From an uncultured Rikenellaceae bacterium (lineage in GTDB: Bacteria > Bacteroidota > Bacteroidia > Bacteroidales > UBA932), in assembly GCA_937906485.1 (NCBI GenBank), contig CALCYB010000026.1:1-23733 (forward strand): a stretch of DNA of 23,733 nt, written 5' to 3'. Below the pieces are notes generated by a model. It had not been told where the DNA came from. It saw nothing but the letters and a program-made list of their open reading frames with translations, and did no database searches. The translations under genes and the position numbers were made by a program. Positions within the stretch are counted from its first letter, which is position 1, and each line of letters begins with the position of its first letter. Positions 1 through 8,882 of this stretch are shown piece after piece.

Positions 1-832
<832 letters not shown>

Positions 833-846
833 TCCCTTGCAGCAAG

Positions 847-1551
847 ATGAAGAACAAAACCAACCTTACTGGCCTGTACATCATGATCGGACTCATTTTC
901 CTGGGCATGATGCTGCCGAGATCCGTTGCAGAATTCCGGTCCTATGAGCGCACCGTGGACGTCAAAGGCCTCTGCGAAAAAGAAGTGGCCGCAGACAAAG
1001 TCATCTGGCCGATCACCTTTACCGTAGTCGGAGACAACCTGTCCACCGTTTACCGCAACATCGAAGAAAACACTTCGGTCATTCAGGATTTCTTGAAAAA
1101 AGGAGGCATTCTGGAAGAAGAAATCTCATTGTCGGTCCCCAACATCTCCGACAAATTTGCCCAAGAATACGGCATCAACGAAAGGCCCTACCGCTACTTG
1201 AGCACGACCACGATCACCATCTGCTCCCACCGCGTAGATCCGGTACGCCAACTCATGAGCCAGCAGACAGAATTGTTGAAGAAAGGCATCATTCTGGCCG
1301 AAAATTCCTGGAACAATCCGGTTCAGTTCAAATACGAAGGGCTCAATGAAATCAAGCCCCAAATGATTGAAGAAGCCACAAAAAACGCAAGACAAGTCGG
1401 AGAAAAATTTGCCATGGACTCCGGCAGCCGGCTTGGCAAAATCAAGAAAGCCAACCAAGGCACCTTCACCATCGAAGACCGGGACAGCAACACCCCCTAC
1501 ATCAAAAAAGTACGGGTAGTCACGTCAGTCACCTACTACCTGCAAAACTAA
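847..1551 (+). CDS. SIMPL-domain (DUF541) protein, membrane-anchored or exported
   Basis: This 234-residue protein has an N-terminal hydrophobic segment (residues ~8-28, LTGLYIMIGLIFLGMML) acting as signal anchor or signal peptide. A SIMPL/DUF541-type body follows: V-KG-CEKEV-ADK-IWP near residues 38-60, a central region with repeated LS-P-I-like strands, and a closing VRVVTSVTYYL strand. SIMPL proteins form oligomeric periplasmic or surface assemblies in several bacteria; the biochemical role is not settled, and oxidative-stress and signalling links are known for some members. It follows clpC by 14 nt and is probably co-transcribed. Its stop codon overlaps the end of the convergent 299-aa gene by 4 nt, so its terminator must lie inside that gene; a candidate hairpin is at 1617-1648. 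Confidence 0.85.
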   Translation: MKNKTNLTGLYIMIGLIFLGMMLPRSVAEFRSYERTVDVKGLCEKEVAADKVIWPITFTVVGDNLSTVYRNIEENTSVIQDFLKKGGILEEEISLSVPNISDKFAQEYGINERPYRYLSTTTITICSHRVDPVRQLMSQQTELLKKGIILAENSWNNPVQFKYEGLNEIKPQMIEEATKNARQVGEKFAMDSGSRLGKIKKANQGTFTIEDRDSNTPYIKKVRVVTSVTYYLQN

Positions 1552-2447
1552 AACGGGTAACGCCGCAAGTATTTTACACTGCCCAGATTCTGTATCCGGG
1601 GCCAACTGGCCATCTGATGACCGTCACTGCGATAGCGACGGTCATTTTGTATCTTGGACAGCGAATGCCGGGACCAATCGGTCGGGCAGACGCAGTACAC
1701 GACTCCCGGACGATGCGATACTGCCTCAAAACCCATTTTCTCATAAGCGGCTCCGGGAGACCACTCCAGATCTGCGTAAGTCATCACCTCCTGCGGATGG
1801 ACCTCCTCAACAAAAGCCGCCAGCAGCCGGCTCATTCCACCGACCACCGTCAGATCCGGCAAGGATGCATAACGGATCCATTCCCAGGACTGAACCCGTT
1901 CTCCACCTCGGTCCATCCACCGGGGAGCCGAAAATGTCGCCGCAGCCAGCCAACGACCTTGTTCATCCGTCAGTGCATAGCGGCAGCGCGAACGGGTCAC
2001 ACCATAGGTATGGTTCTTTTGCAAAAATTCCCGCATGGCAACAGCATCGGGACGAATCAGATGACATTTGCGGGCAAATATCCTCCTGCCCTTTCCCAAC
2101 CGCACACGCAAACGTGCCTGCCAGTACTCCGGCTGGCTCCTCCAGCGGTCTTCGTACAGATACAGCAACGAGGACGAAGCAGCAGGAATACAAAAAACTG
2201 TCTGCCGGCTTTGGGCTGCAGAAAAAACAGCAAGCGGTACCGGTACCACCAGCAAAGACATTTGCCGTACTGGGGCAATCAGTTCCAACCCCTTTTCTGG
2301 ATGGGGTTTCAACACCACCTCCTGTAAAGTAAACCCTATGCCTTCTTGTCGGAAGAAGGTAGCCAACTCATCAAAAAAACACTCAGACCGGATCATCGAA
2401 TCAAAGGGCCAATCACGTAATTCCCGCACAAATTTCGTAAAATCCAC
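1548..2447 (-). CDS. Conserved protein of unknown function with GNAT-like C-terminal region
   Basis: I do not recognise this 299-residue protein as a named family. The best-defined part is residues ~125-255: KCHLIRPD, FLQKNHTYGVT, WIRYASLPDLTVVGGMSRLL, VMTYADLEWSPGAAYEKMGFE, then a short VVYCVC strand. TVVGG-S-LL followed by TYADL-WS-G--Y-K-GF resembles a module I associate with phage and Bacteroidota proteins, sometimes fused to homing-endonuclease-like domains, and the Y-KMGF ending is reminiscent of GNAT acyltransferases; that link is inference. No signal peptide or membrane segment is evident. The start is GTG at 2447; no in-frame ATG lies just upstream, and the next internal Met (residue 18) would remove a plausible N-terminus. 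The 3' end overlaps the SIMPL gene by 4 nt in convergent orientation. Confidence 0.7.
   Translation of the reverse strand: MDFTKFVRELRDWPFDSMIRSECFFDELATFFRQEGIGFTLQEVVLKPHPEKGLELIAPVRQMSLLVVPVPLAVFSAAQSRQTVFCIPAASSSLLYLYEDRWRSQPEYWQARLRVRLGKGRRIFARKCHLIRPDAVAMREFLQKNHTYGVTRSRCRYALTDEQGRWLAAATFSAPRWMDRGGERVQSWEWIRYASLPDLTVVGGMSRLLAAFVEEVHPQEVMTYADLEWSPGAAYEKMGFEAVSHRPGVVYCVCPTDWSRHSLSKIQNDRRYRSDGHQMASWPRIQNLGSVKYLRRYPF
1617..1648 (+). terminator. Candidate intrinsic terminator for clpC-SIMPL, inside the opposing gene
   Basis: A 9-bp perfect inverted repeat (ATGACCGTC at 1617-1625, GACGGTCAT at 1637-1645) has an 11-nt loop that could pair further (GC...GC around GATA). On the + strand it runs into TTTT. 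It lies 66 nt past the SIMPL stop, within the last codons of the convergent gene. The T-run is short, so the call is moderate. Confidence 0.45.
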
Positions 2448-2465
2448 AATAATTATCCATTTTTT

Positions 2466-2496
2466 TTTGCATACTTAAAAAAATGGACTACATTTG
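2466..2496 (+). promoter_or_regulatory. Bacteroidota-type promoter for tRNA-Lys
   Basis: TTTG at 2466-2469, a 19-nt spacer, then TACATTTG at 2489-2496 exactly match the phylum consensus (-33 TTTG, -7 TAnnTTTG). The tRNA begins 15 nt after the -7 box, leaving a 5' leader of roughly ten nucleotides. Confidence 0.85.
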
Positions 2497-2511
2497 CAGT
2501 CCCAAAAGGAT

Positions 2512-2584
2512 GATTCGTTAGCTCAGCAGGTAGAGCACAACACTTTTAATGTTGGGGTCCTGGGTTCGAGCCCCAGACGGATCA
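2512..2584 (+). tRNA. tRNA-Lys (anticodon UUU)
   Basis: The sequence folds into a complete cloverleaf. The acceptor stem is GATTCGT/ACGGATC with one T-G wobble, the D stem GCTC/GAGC, and the anticodon stem CAACA/TGTTG around loop CTTTTAA, which puts TTT at positions 34-36. A 5-nt variable region follows, then T stem CTGGG/CCCAG with loop TTCGAGC and discriminator A. The next bases are CTA, so CCA is probably added after transcription. It is a single tRNA with its own promoter and terminator. Confidence 0.96.
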
Positions 2585-2586
2585 CT

Positions 2587-2624
2587 AAAAAAGGCCTTAC
2601 AGATTAATCTGCAAGGCCTTTTTT
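2587..2624. terminator. Bidirectional intrinsic terminator
   Basis: A near-perfect 19-bp inverted repeat: AAAAAAGGCCTT, then one mismatched base (A2599/C2612), then CAGATT meeting AATCTG at the centre, and back through AAGGCCTTTTTT. It gives T6 on the + strand for the tRNA and T6 on the - strand for the META gene ending at 2646. Confidence 0.9.
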
Positions 2625-2645
2625 AGTTTTCAGAATGACAGAAGG

Positions 2646-3083
2646 TCAACGTTTCTGCAATTCGATCACCACAGCTCCTTCCGCATCCAGCAGCTGCAGA
2701 TAACCGTTGGGAGCGATCTGGTAATGAACCACACTGCGCAAAGCCGGCAACAACTTGTCTTCCACTTTCATGTCTTCACATAACATCAAGGTGGAGCCGA
2801 GGTTTGAAAAATCAGCTACCTGGGGATGCTTTGCATCAATGATTCGGACACCCACCAGCCGGTTGCACCCCAACAATCCATAAACCGAGCCATCCTCCGG
2901 TTGAAAACCGATAAAAGGAACTTCATCGGGGTTTTCATAACCGGGAATGTCCACAACGTAATCCCCTACCCGAAGTACGTTCCACTCTCCATCCAGTGCG
3001 TTCCAGTCTGCATAATCTGCAGAGGAAGAGCAGCCTGCCAATCCCAGCAGGACTACTCCTATCATACAATACATTTTTTTCAT
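2646..3083 (-). CDS. META/HslJ-type lipoprotein
   Basis: From the ATG at 3083 the product is 145 residues: a lipoprotein signal with lipobox LAGC (Cys18), then a META-domain-like body. Recognisable are the N-terminal LDGEWNVLRV strand, FIGFQPEDGSVYGLLGCNRLVG (the typical G--GCN-L-G core), a LG-TLMLCEDM segment matching the T-MAC---- region of HslJ, and a closing YQIAPNGYLQLLDAEGAVVIEL. The start is chosen because GGAG sits 4 nt upstream and it directly precedes MKK-hydrophobic-LAGC; a longer in-frame start at 3104 would add seven residues before the signal. META proteins are outer-membrane or periplasmic and are linked to stress and novobiocin resistance in HslJ. It is the last gene of the RND operon, 32 nt after the TolC-type gene. 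Confidence 0.85.
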   Translation of the reverse strand: MKKMYCMIGVVLLGLAGCSSSADYADWNALDGEWNVLRVGDYVVDIPGYENPDEVPFIGFQPEDGSVYGLLGCNRLVGVRIIDAKHPQVADFSNLGSTLMLCEDMKVEDKLLPALRSVVHYQIAPNGYLQLLDAEGAVVIELQKR

Positions 3084-3115
3084 AATACTCCGACAAGGTA
3101 TCAAGAATCAAGCCA

Positions 3116-4501
3116 TTATTCTCGTTCCGCACCTCCACCCAACGCATTGTACAAAGAAATGATCCCTTGCACATAGGCCAGGCGGTTGGCCGAGGCTGCC
3201 AACTGGGCGGAGAGGTAGGACTGCTGCGCCGCAATCACTTCCAGGTAGGTAACGTGTCCGTATTCCATCATCCAAGCAGTCTGATCCGCGGCCCGCTTCA
3301 AGGCAGCCACCTGATCATTCAGGGAAGCAGTTTTCTTCCGTGCGGTCTGGTATTGCAAGAATGCTTCGTTGACTTCGTTTCCGGCGGACAATAGGGTCTG
3401 CTCAAAAGTCAGGGAAGCCTGCTCCTGACGGGCCTTCGCCGCCCGCAGCTGCGCCGTCAACTGGCCTTGGGCAAACAGCGGCTGGGTCAGGGAAGCCAAG
3501 GCAGAACCCAAAAATTCAGCGGGATCCACAATGGCAGCACCAATGGCATTGGTCCACCCCCCGGATCCGCTCAACACCAGCGAAGGGTAAAACGCGGCCC
3601 TGGAAGCATTGGTTTCATAGAAAGCCTGTGCCAATGCGGCCTCTGCCATACGCACATCGGGGCGGTTGGCCAACAATTCCAGCGGGATACCTACGGGAAA
3701 AGCCTCCGGAAAAGTTTGTTCCTGCCAAGTATTGACCACAATCGCGTGCGGGGTATCGGACAACAGCAGCGCCAAGGCGTTTTCTGCCAGGATCCGTTGC
3801 TGGCGCAAGTCCTCCAACGAGGCCTGTACAGCGTACCAGGCAGCTTCGGTCTGAGCCAGAGCAATATCATTGGACTGACCGGCCTCCATCAACTGCCGGG
3901 TAACGGTCACACTCTTCTGGTAATTGGCGGCCGTCTCATTGGAAATGTCCAGCTGCTCATCCAGGGTCATCAGGGTATAATACAAGTTGGCTACCGCCGC
4001 TATCAATTGACAACGGACCGCCTGCTCGTACTCCCGGGTTTGCTGCAAGGCTTCTGCAGCACTCCTCTTCCGGTTGGTCGCCTTCCCGAAAACATCGATC
4101 TCCCAGGATGCCGTAACCGGCAGGTTGTAGCTGGTCGAAGTGGTTCCTGCAGAAGGCAGATAGGAAGCGGAGGCCTGCGGGTTGAGCGCAAAGCTCGGCA
4201 GGTAGGCCAATTTTGCCGACATCAACAGGGCTTCGGCCGCTTGAACATCCAGATGGGCCTTGCGAAGGTCCACATTCCGCACCAAGGCCGAATCGATCAA
4301 CGCCTGCAAACGCACATCCGTAAAGACCTCCTTCCAGTTCCAGGTACCGAAATTTACCGTATCATTGGTTGAAATCAACAGGTTATCCCCGTACAGGTCC
4401 TCCCTCACACTTTCTTTCCGGTCGTAACGGTTATAGATGCCACACGAAGTCAAGCCGAAGACCAGCATCAAAATCAAAAAACCAATATGCATCTTTTTCA
4501 T
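3116..4501 (-). CDS. TolC/OprM-type outer-membrane efflux lipoprotein
   Basis: This 461-residue protein is the outer-membrane channel of a tripartite RND pump. It has a lipoprotein signal ending in LTSC (Cys20) and two OEP repeats. In each, a hydrophilic alpha-hairpin (for example LRKAHLDVQAAEALLMSAK and RLMEAGQSNDIALAQTEAAWYAV) alternates with beta segments such as FALNPQASASYLP and PSLVLSGSGGW. The conserved ELLANRPDVRMAEAALAQA motif of the NodT/OprM subgroup and a C-terminal TYLEVIAAQQSYLSAQL helix are clear. Length is normal for the family. The start has a strong AGGAGG at 4507-4512, 5 nt from the ATG and overlapping the end of the pump gene, which implies translational coupling. Trimers would dock onto the adaptor encoded at 7691-8809. 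Confidence 0.95.
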   Translation of the reverse strand: MKKMHIGFLILMLVFGLTSCGIYNRYDRKESVREDLYGDNLLISTNDTVNFGTWNWKEVFTDVRLQALIDSALVRNVDLRKAHLDVQAAEALLMSAKLAYLPSFALNPQASASYLPSAGTTSTSYNLPVTASWEIDVFGKATNRKRSAAEALQQTREYEQAVRCQLIAAVANLYYTLMTLDEQLDISNETAANYQKSVTVTRQLMEAGQSNDIALAQTEAAWYAVQASLEDLRQQRILAENALALLLSDTPHAIVVNTWQEQTFPEAFPVGIPLELLANRPDVRMAEAALAQAFYETNASRAAFYPSLVLSGSGGWTNAIGAAIVDPAEFLGSALASLTQPLFAQGQLTAQLRAAKARQEQASLTFEQTLLSAGNEVNEAFLQYQTARKKTASLNDQVAALKRAADQTAWMMEYGHVTYLEVIAAQQSYLSAQLAASANRLAYVQGIISLYNALGGGAERE

Positions 4502-4506
4502 AACGT

Positions 4507-4512
4507 CCTCCT
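4507..4512 (-). promoter_or_regulatory. Strong Shine-Dalgarno for the TolC-type gene
   Basis: AGGAGG on the - strand, 5 nt before the ATG at 4501 and overlapping the stop region of the pump gene. Full SD sequences are uncommon in Bacteroidota, and this one fixes the start. Confidence 0.75.
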
Positions 4513-7500
4513 ACTGTTCAAGTTGATTGGATTGTTCTGTTTCCTGTTCCGCTGCAGCAGGCATGGGTCTGATCTTTTCCTGCAGACGTTGGAAGTAAAC
4601 AAAGAATACCGGCACGGTAAACAAGAGTCCGATCGTACCGATCAGCAAACCGCCGACCGTACCCGTACTCAACGAACGGTTGCCATTTGCCCCGACCCCA
4701 TAAGAGAGCATCAGCGGCAACATGCCGAAGGCCATCGCCAAGACCGTCATCAGAATAGGACGAAGACGGGCTTTCGCTGCATCCAACGCAGCTTCTTCCA
4801 GCGACATTCCCATCCGCCTGCGTTCTGCCGCATACTCGGTCATCAGGATAGCAGTCTTAGAGAGCAAACCGATCAACATGATCAGCCCGATCTGCATGTA
4901 AATGTTGTTTTCCAGACCGAAGAGACGGGCAAAGATAAAACTGCCCATCAGCCCGCAAGGCACACTCAAAATAACGGCGAAAGGCAGGATGAAACTTTCA
5001 TACAACCCACTCAGGATCAAGAAAATCATCAGAATGCAGATCACAAAGATCAGAATCAGCGTTGTGCTGGAGGACTGACTTTCCTCCCGGGTAATTCCCC
5101 CGAATTCATAACCGTAACCCCGGGGCAGGTGTTCTTCCGCCACCTCGCGCACCGCGGTGATGGCATTCCCGGTACTGTAACCTTCTGCCGGCGTCACGCT
5201 GACAGAGATGGAGTTGAACATATTGAAACGTGTCATGGACTCAGCACCGTAAACACGCGAAATGGTCACAAACTGACTCAGGGGAGCCATCTCCTCACCC
5301 ACACGCACAAAGATGTTGTCCAAAGAAGACTCATCCCTGCGGGATTCGGGATCGGCCTGCAGCATCACCCGATACACCTTGGAGAAACGGTTGAAGTTGG
5401 ACACATACTGTCCACCATAATAAGCGCCCAAGGTCGAAAGCACCACCGACGGAGACACACCGGCGCGCTTGCACTTGGCCGCATCCACTTCCACGGACCA
5501 TTGCGGAAAGCGCACATCAAAGGTCGTATATACTTGGGCCACTTCGGGGCGTTTGCGCAACTGTGCCATGTAGTCCTGTGCCGTCGTAAAGAAAGTATTC
5601 AGATCTCCTCCACTTCTGTCCTGCAATGACAGGTCCAACGAGTTGCCCAAGCCATAGCCGGGAATCATCCCGGGAGACATGGCAAAAATCGATGCATCCT
5701 TCACGGAAGCAGTCGCTGCATAGATCTTGCGGATGATGCCGTTCGCATCCATCTGAGGATCCTCACGAAGTGCCCAGTCCTCCAGCTGGACAATGAACAT
5801 CCCGTTGCTGGAGCCTTGTCCGGACTGGAGTCCGTAACCGGACACCTTGCCATACATCTTGATGCCCGGCACCTGCTCAATCATCTTCTCAATCCGCTGC
5901 ATGACCTGTTCCGTTGCCTGGAGTGAGCTGCCGGGAGCGGTAGTCACCGAAACAAACAAGACCCCCTGGTCCTCTTCCGGCACCAGGCTGCTCTTGGTCG
6001 TACCAATCAGATACACAAAAATCACGGAAGAAACGATCAAGGTGCCCCAGGCCAACCAACGGCGGCGCAGGAAAACACGGACACCAGCCTGGTAGGCATC
6101 AATCAACTTATTGAATATCCGGTTGAACCAGTCGCGGAAACGGAGTTTGAAGGATTTCTTGCCACCTTCCTCCACTTCATCGTGAGGACGGAGCATCACC
6201 GCACACAAAGCAGGGCTCAAGGTCAATGCATTGATCAGGGACAAGCCCACCGCCACGGCCATGGTCAGACCGAACTGTTTGTAGAACATCCCGGTCGTAC
6301 CCGACATGAAAGATACCGGAATAAACACCGCCATGAACACCAGGGAAGATGAAATCACTGCGGAACCGATTTCCTTCATGGCATCGATGCTGGCCTTGAG
6401 CGGAGATTTGTATCCGGACTCAAACTTGGCTTGTACCGCCTCGACCACCACCACGGCATCATCGACGACGGTCCCGATCACCAGCACCAGGGCGAACAAG
6501 GTAATCAGGTTCAAGCTGAAACCGATTATTGCCATAAAGGCAAAGGTACCGATCAGGGAAACCAGAATCCCCACCATCGGAATGACCGTCGAACGGAAAT
6601 CCTGCAAGAAAATGAAAACAATCAGAATTACCAGCAAAATCGCCTCAAACAGTGTTTTGACCACTTCGTGCATGGAAGCATCCAAAAAATCGTTGGCACT
6701 CATCAGGGTCGCAATCTCCAGACCGGTCGGCATGTCTTTCTTGGCTTCTTCCAAGAAGGCATCAATGCCCTCGTTCACCGCCGTTGCATTGGATCCCGGT
6801 GTCTGATAGACGATACAGGTTACCCCAGGATGGCCATTGGTGGTACTGATCATGCTGTAGGTATCCTTGCCCATTTCGATATCGGCCACGTCACGCAGAC
6901 GGAGCACCGATCCGTCAGGCAAAGAACGGATGACCATTTCCCCGAATTCCTCCGGCGTCACCAGACGGCCCCTGTATTTCATGGTGTACTGGTAGGTCTC
7001 ATCTGAGTTTTCGCCAAAAGAACCGGTAGCCGCCTCAATGTTCTGTTCTGCAAGTACCTGGGCAATGTCACCAGGAATCAGCCGGTACTGTGCCATCACA
7101 TCCGGTTTCATCCAGATACGGATGCTGTATTCACCGGCCAGCACGTTCAATTCCCCGACGCCTGTCACCCGCAAGACGCCCGGCTTGATATTGATGTTCA
7201 AATAATTGGCAATAAAGTTCTCGTCGTACTGGTCCGTCGGACTGTACACGGTGAACACCTGCAGCATACTGGTCTGCCGTTTTGCTGTAGTCACCCCGAT
7301 CTGGGTCACCTCCGCAGGCAATTGGCCCAACGCCTTGGATACCCGGTTCTGCACGTTGACGGCAGCCATATCCGGGTCGGTTCCTTGTGCAAAAAAGACA
7401 CTGATGCTTGCCGCACCGGAGTTGGTGGCGACAGAGGTCATGTAGGTCATGTTTTCCACCCCGTTGATGGATTCTTCCAACGGTGCGATTACACTCTTCT

Positions 7501-7675
7501 GGATCGTTTCGGCATTGGCACCGACATACGAAGTACTTACGACAACGGTCGGCGGAGCAATATCCGGAAACCGTTCAATAGGCAGACTGACCATCGAGAT
7601 CAACCCCACGACCACAATGAGGATGGAGATGACCGATGACAGGATGGGACGTTCAATAAAATGCTTCAGATTCAT
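4511..7675 (-). CDS. RND (HAE1/AcrB-type) inner-membrane multidrug efflux pump
   Basis: The 1054-residue protein has full AcrB architecture. TM1 is at residues ~11-30, the first porter region follows (RFPDIAPPTVVVSTSYVGA, FFAQGTDPDMAAVNVQNRV), and TM2-TM6 begin near residue 340. TM4 carries the proton-relay pair D405/D406 in GTVVDDAVVVVEA, a large second periplasmic loop follows (LVPEEDQGVLFVSVTTAPGSS), and the C-terminal TM bundle includes the GLLSKTAILMTEYA segment with the conserved lysine. Known HAE1 pumps export hydrophobic and amphiphilic compounds by proton antiport; the substrate cannot be read from sequence. It starts 15 nt after the adaptor gene, with AGGAGG 7 nt before the ATG. No TetR/AcrR-type repressor gene is visible nearby. 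Confidence 0.97.
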   Translation of the reverse strand: MNLKHFIERPILSSVISILIVVVGLISMVSLPIERFPDIAPPTVVVSTSYVGANAETIQKSVIAPLEESINGVENMTYMTSVATNSGAASISVFFAQGTDPDMAAVNVQNRVSKALGQLPAEVTQIGVTTAKRQTSMLQVFTVYSPTDQYDENFIANYLNINIKPGVLRVTGVGELNVLAGEYSIRIWMKPDVMAQYRLIPGDIAQVLAEQNIEAATGSFGENSDETYQYTMKYRGRLVTPEEFGEMVIRSLPDGSVLRLRDVADIEMGKDTYSMISTTNGHPGVTCIVYQTPGSNATAVNEGIDAFLEEAKKDMPTGLEIATLMSANDFLDASMHEVVKTLFEAILLVILIVFIFLQDFRSTVIPMVGILVSLIGTFAFMAIIGFSLNLITLFALVLVIGTVVDDAVVVVEAVQAKFESGYKSPLKASIDAMKEIGSAVISSSLVFMAVFIPVSFMSGTTGMFYKQFGLTMAVAVGLSLINALTLSPALCAVMLRPHDEVEEGGKKSFKLRFRDWFNRIFNKLIDAYQAGVRVFLRRRWLAWGTLIVSSVIFVYLIGTTKSSLVPEEDQGVLFVSVTTAPGSSLQATEQVMQRIEKMIEQVPGIKMYGKVSGYGLQSGQGSSNGMFIVQLEDWALREDPQMDANGIIRKIYAATASVKDASIFAMSPGMIPGYGLGNSLDLSLQDRSGGDLNTFFTTAQDYMAQLRKRPEVAQVYTTFDVRFPQWSVEVDAAKCKRAGVSPSVVLSTLGAYYGGQYVSNFNRFSKVYRVMLQADPESRRDESSLDNIFVRVGEEMAPLSQFVTISRVYGAESMTRFNMFNSISVSVTPAEGYSTGNAITAVREVAEEHLPRGYGYEFGGITREESQSSSTTLILIFVICILMIFLILSGLYESFILPFAVILSVPCGLMGSFIFARLFGLENNIYMQIGLIMLIGLLSKTAILMTEYAAERRRMGMSLEEAALDAAKARLRPILMTVLAMAFGMLPLMLSYGVGANGNRSLSTGTVGGLLIGTIGLLFTVPVFFVYFQRLQEKIRPMPAAAEQETEQSNQLEQ

Positions 7676-7682
7676 ACCTCGT

Positions 7683-7688
7683 CCTCCT
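7683..7688 (-). promoter_or_regulatory. Strong Shine-Dalgarno for the RND pump gene
   Basis: AGGAGG on the - strand, 7 nt from the ATG at 7675, in the short gap after the adaptor stop. Like the one at 4507-4512 it is unusually complete for this phylum. Confidence 0.75.
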
Positions 7689-7690
7689 GA

Positions 7691-8809
7691 TTATTGGGCC
7701 GCTGCAGCTGTCGTTTCAGCAGCGATCTGAACCCCGTCCCGCAACAGACCGGCACCTTTGGACACGATGACGTCTCCTTCCGTCAAACCGGATTCAACCA
7801 CATAAGAAACACCGTCATCCATTCTGGAAACCACCACCGGTGTAGAAACGGTTTTTGAGTCCACCACCCGATAAACGAAGACCTTGTTCTGGATTTCGTA
7901 GGTGGCCGTCTGGGGAATGACAATCACCTTCTCACGCACATAGGGCATGATGACCACTCCTGATGCACCGCTGTGCAGCAAGCCTTCGGGATTGGCAAAT
8001 TCCGCACGCACACTGGCAGCCCCGGTCGAACGGTCAATCACCCCACTGATGGACGCAATGTTGCCGGTGTGTTCGTACATCGTGCCGTCATTGAGTTGGA
8101 GCCGGACCTGAGGCATGGCCTGAAGGGCCTTCTCTTTGGAACCGTATTCACGAATCAGCCCCAACAGGTTATTTTCCGTCATGGAAAAATACACATACAT
8201 CTGGGAATTGTCCGACACGGTTGTCAGCGGCTTCGGCAAAGAAGGACCTACCAATGAACCTTCGCGATAAGGCAGTGTGCCGACCACACCATTGGCCGGA
8301 CTCTTTACCACCGTATAGGACAGATTGTTTTTTGCATTGATCAGCTGCGCCTCGGCTTGTGCCAGTTGGGCCTTGGCAGAGAGCCAGGCATTTTCTGCTG
8401 TGCTGAGGTCATATTGGGAAACCACCTGTTTCTCGAACAGGGCTTTTTTGCTCTGGAACGTCAACTCGGCTGTTGATACGGCAGCCTCAGCTACGCGCAC
8501 ATTTGCCTCGGCCGTTGATACGGCAGCCCGGTAAGGGACCTGATCAATGATAAACAAGGTCTCTCCTTCACGCACCTGCTGTCCTTCCTCCACCTCCAGA
8601 CGGGTAACCAACCCCGACACTTGCGGAAAAATTGCAATATCCTGTTTCCCACTGACTGCTGCTGAATATCGGTTATTCAACACACAATCTTGAACTTGCA
8701 CAGTCAACAGCGGATAGGTGGGAACTTGCTCTACTGTTTCGTCCTTCTGCTTGCAAGAAGCGATACCCAGTACCGCGAGCAGCAGTGTCATCGTTTTCAA
8801 ATTTGACAT
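7691..8809 (-). CDS. RND periplasmic adaptor (AcrA/MFP-type lipoprotein)
   Basis: This 372-residue membrane-fusion protein links the pump to the outer-membrane channel. It has a lipoprotein signal ending in IASC (Cys19), a first barrel/lipoyl half (DIAIFPQVSGLVTRLEVEEGQQVREGETLFIID), and a helical hairpin of ~70 residues (AAVSTAEANVRVAEAAVSTA ... ENAWLSAKAQLAQAEAQL). The second lipoyl half follows (TVVKSPANGVVGTLPYREGSLVG), then beta-barrel and membrane-proximal segments ending in VVESGLTEGDVIVSKGAGLLRDGVQI. Length and order are standard. It is the first gene of the three-gene pump set and is preceded by a 73-nt gap containing a TATTTTTG -7 box at 8836-8843, so the pump operon may have its own promoter separate from the porin. 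Confidence 0.95.
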   Translation of the reverse strand: MSNLKTMTLLLAVLGIASCKQKDETVEQVPTYPLLTVQVQDCVLNNRYSAAVSGKQDIAIFPQVSGLVTRLEVEEGQQVREGETLFIIDQVPYRAAVSTAEANVRVAEAAVSTAELTFQSKKALFEKQVVSQYDLSTAENAWLSAKAQLAQAEAQLINAKNNLSYTVVKSPANGVVGTLPYREGSLVGPSLPKPLTTVSDNSQMYVYFSMTENNLLGLIREYGSKEKALQAMPQVRLQLNDGTMYEHTGNIASISGVIDRSTGAASVRAEFANPEGLLHSGASGVVIMPYVREKVIVIPQTATYEIQNKVFVYRVVDSKTVSTPVVVSRMDDGVSYVVESGLTEGDVIVSKGAGLLRDGVQIAAETTAAAAQ

Positions 8810-8835
8810 CTTTTTCGATTTTTAATATTTATACG

Positions 8836-8843
8836 CAAAAATA
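8836..8843 (-). promoter_or_regulatory. Possible -7 box for the RND operon
   Basis: On the - strand this reads TATTTTTG, matching TAnnTTTG, 26 nt before the adaptor start. No TTTG is found at the expected -33 spacing, so it is only a half-supported promoter. Confidence 0.4.
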
Positions 8844-8882
8844 CTAAAAATCCGAAAAAGATTTATCATAAAAGTACAAATC

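Noticed and set aside
1502..1542. Weak hairpin (GGTAGT/ACTACC) with a nearby T6 on the - strand, as a terminator for the 299-aa gene
   Set aside because: The stem is only 6 bp with a 14-nt loop, and the T-run starts 5 nt away, which is below what I would call an intrinsic terminator.
2512..2624. tRNA-Lys as an integration site of a mobile element
   Set aside because: No integrase gene, no direct repeat of the tRNA 3' end and no change of gene character is seen on either side. The repeat after the tRNA is a terminator.
3467..4372. A 301-codon open frame antisense to the TolC-type gene
   Set aside because: It is rich in Gly, Gln and Arg with no motif, and the opposite strand encodes a clear outer-membrane efflux protein.
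4487..5629. A long open frame (380 codons) antisense to the RND pump gene
   Set aside because: It lies wholly opposite a canonical AcrB-type gene with intact motifs. Its translation is low-complexity, rich in His, Gln and Arg, and has no domain, as expected of an antisense shadow.
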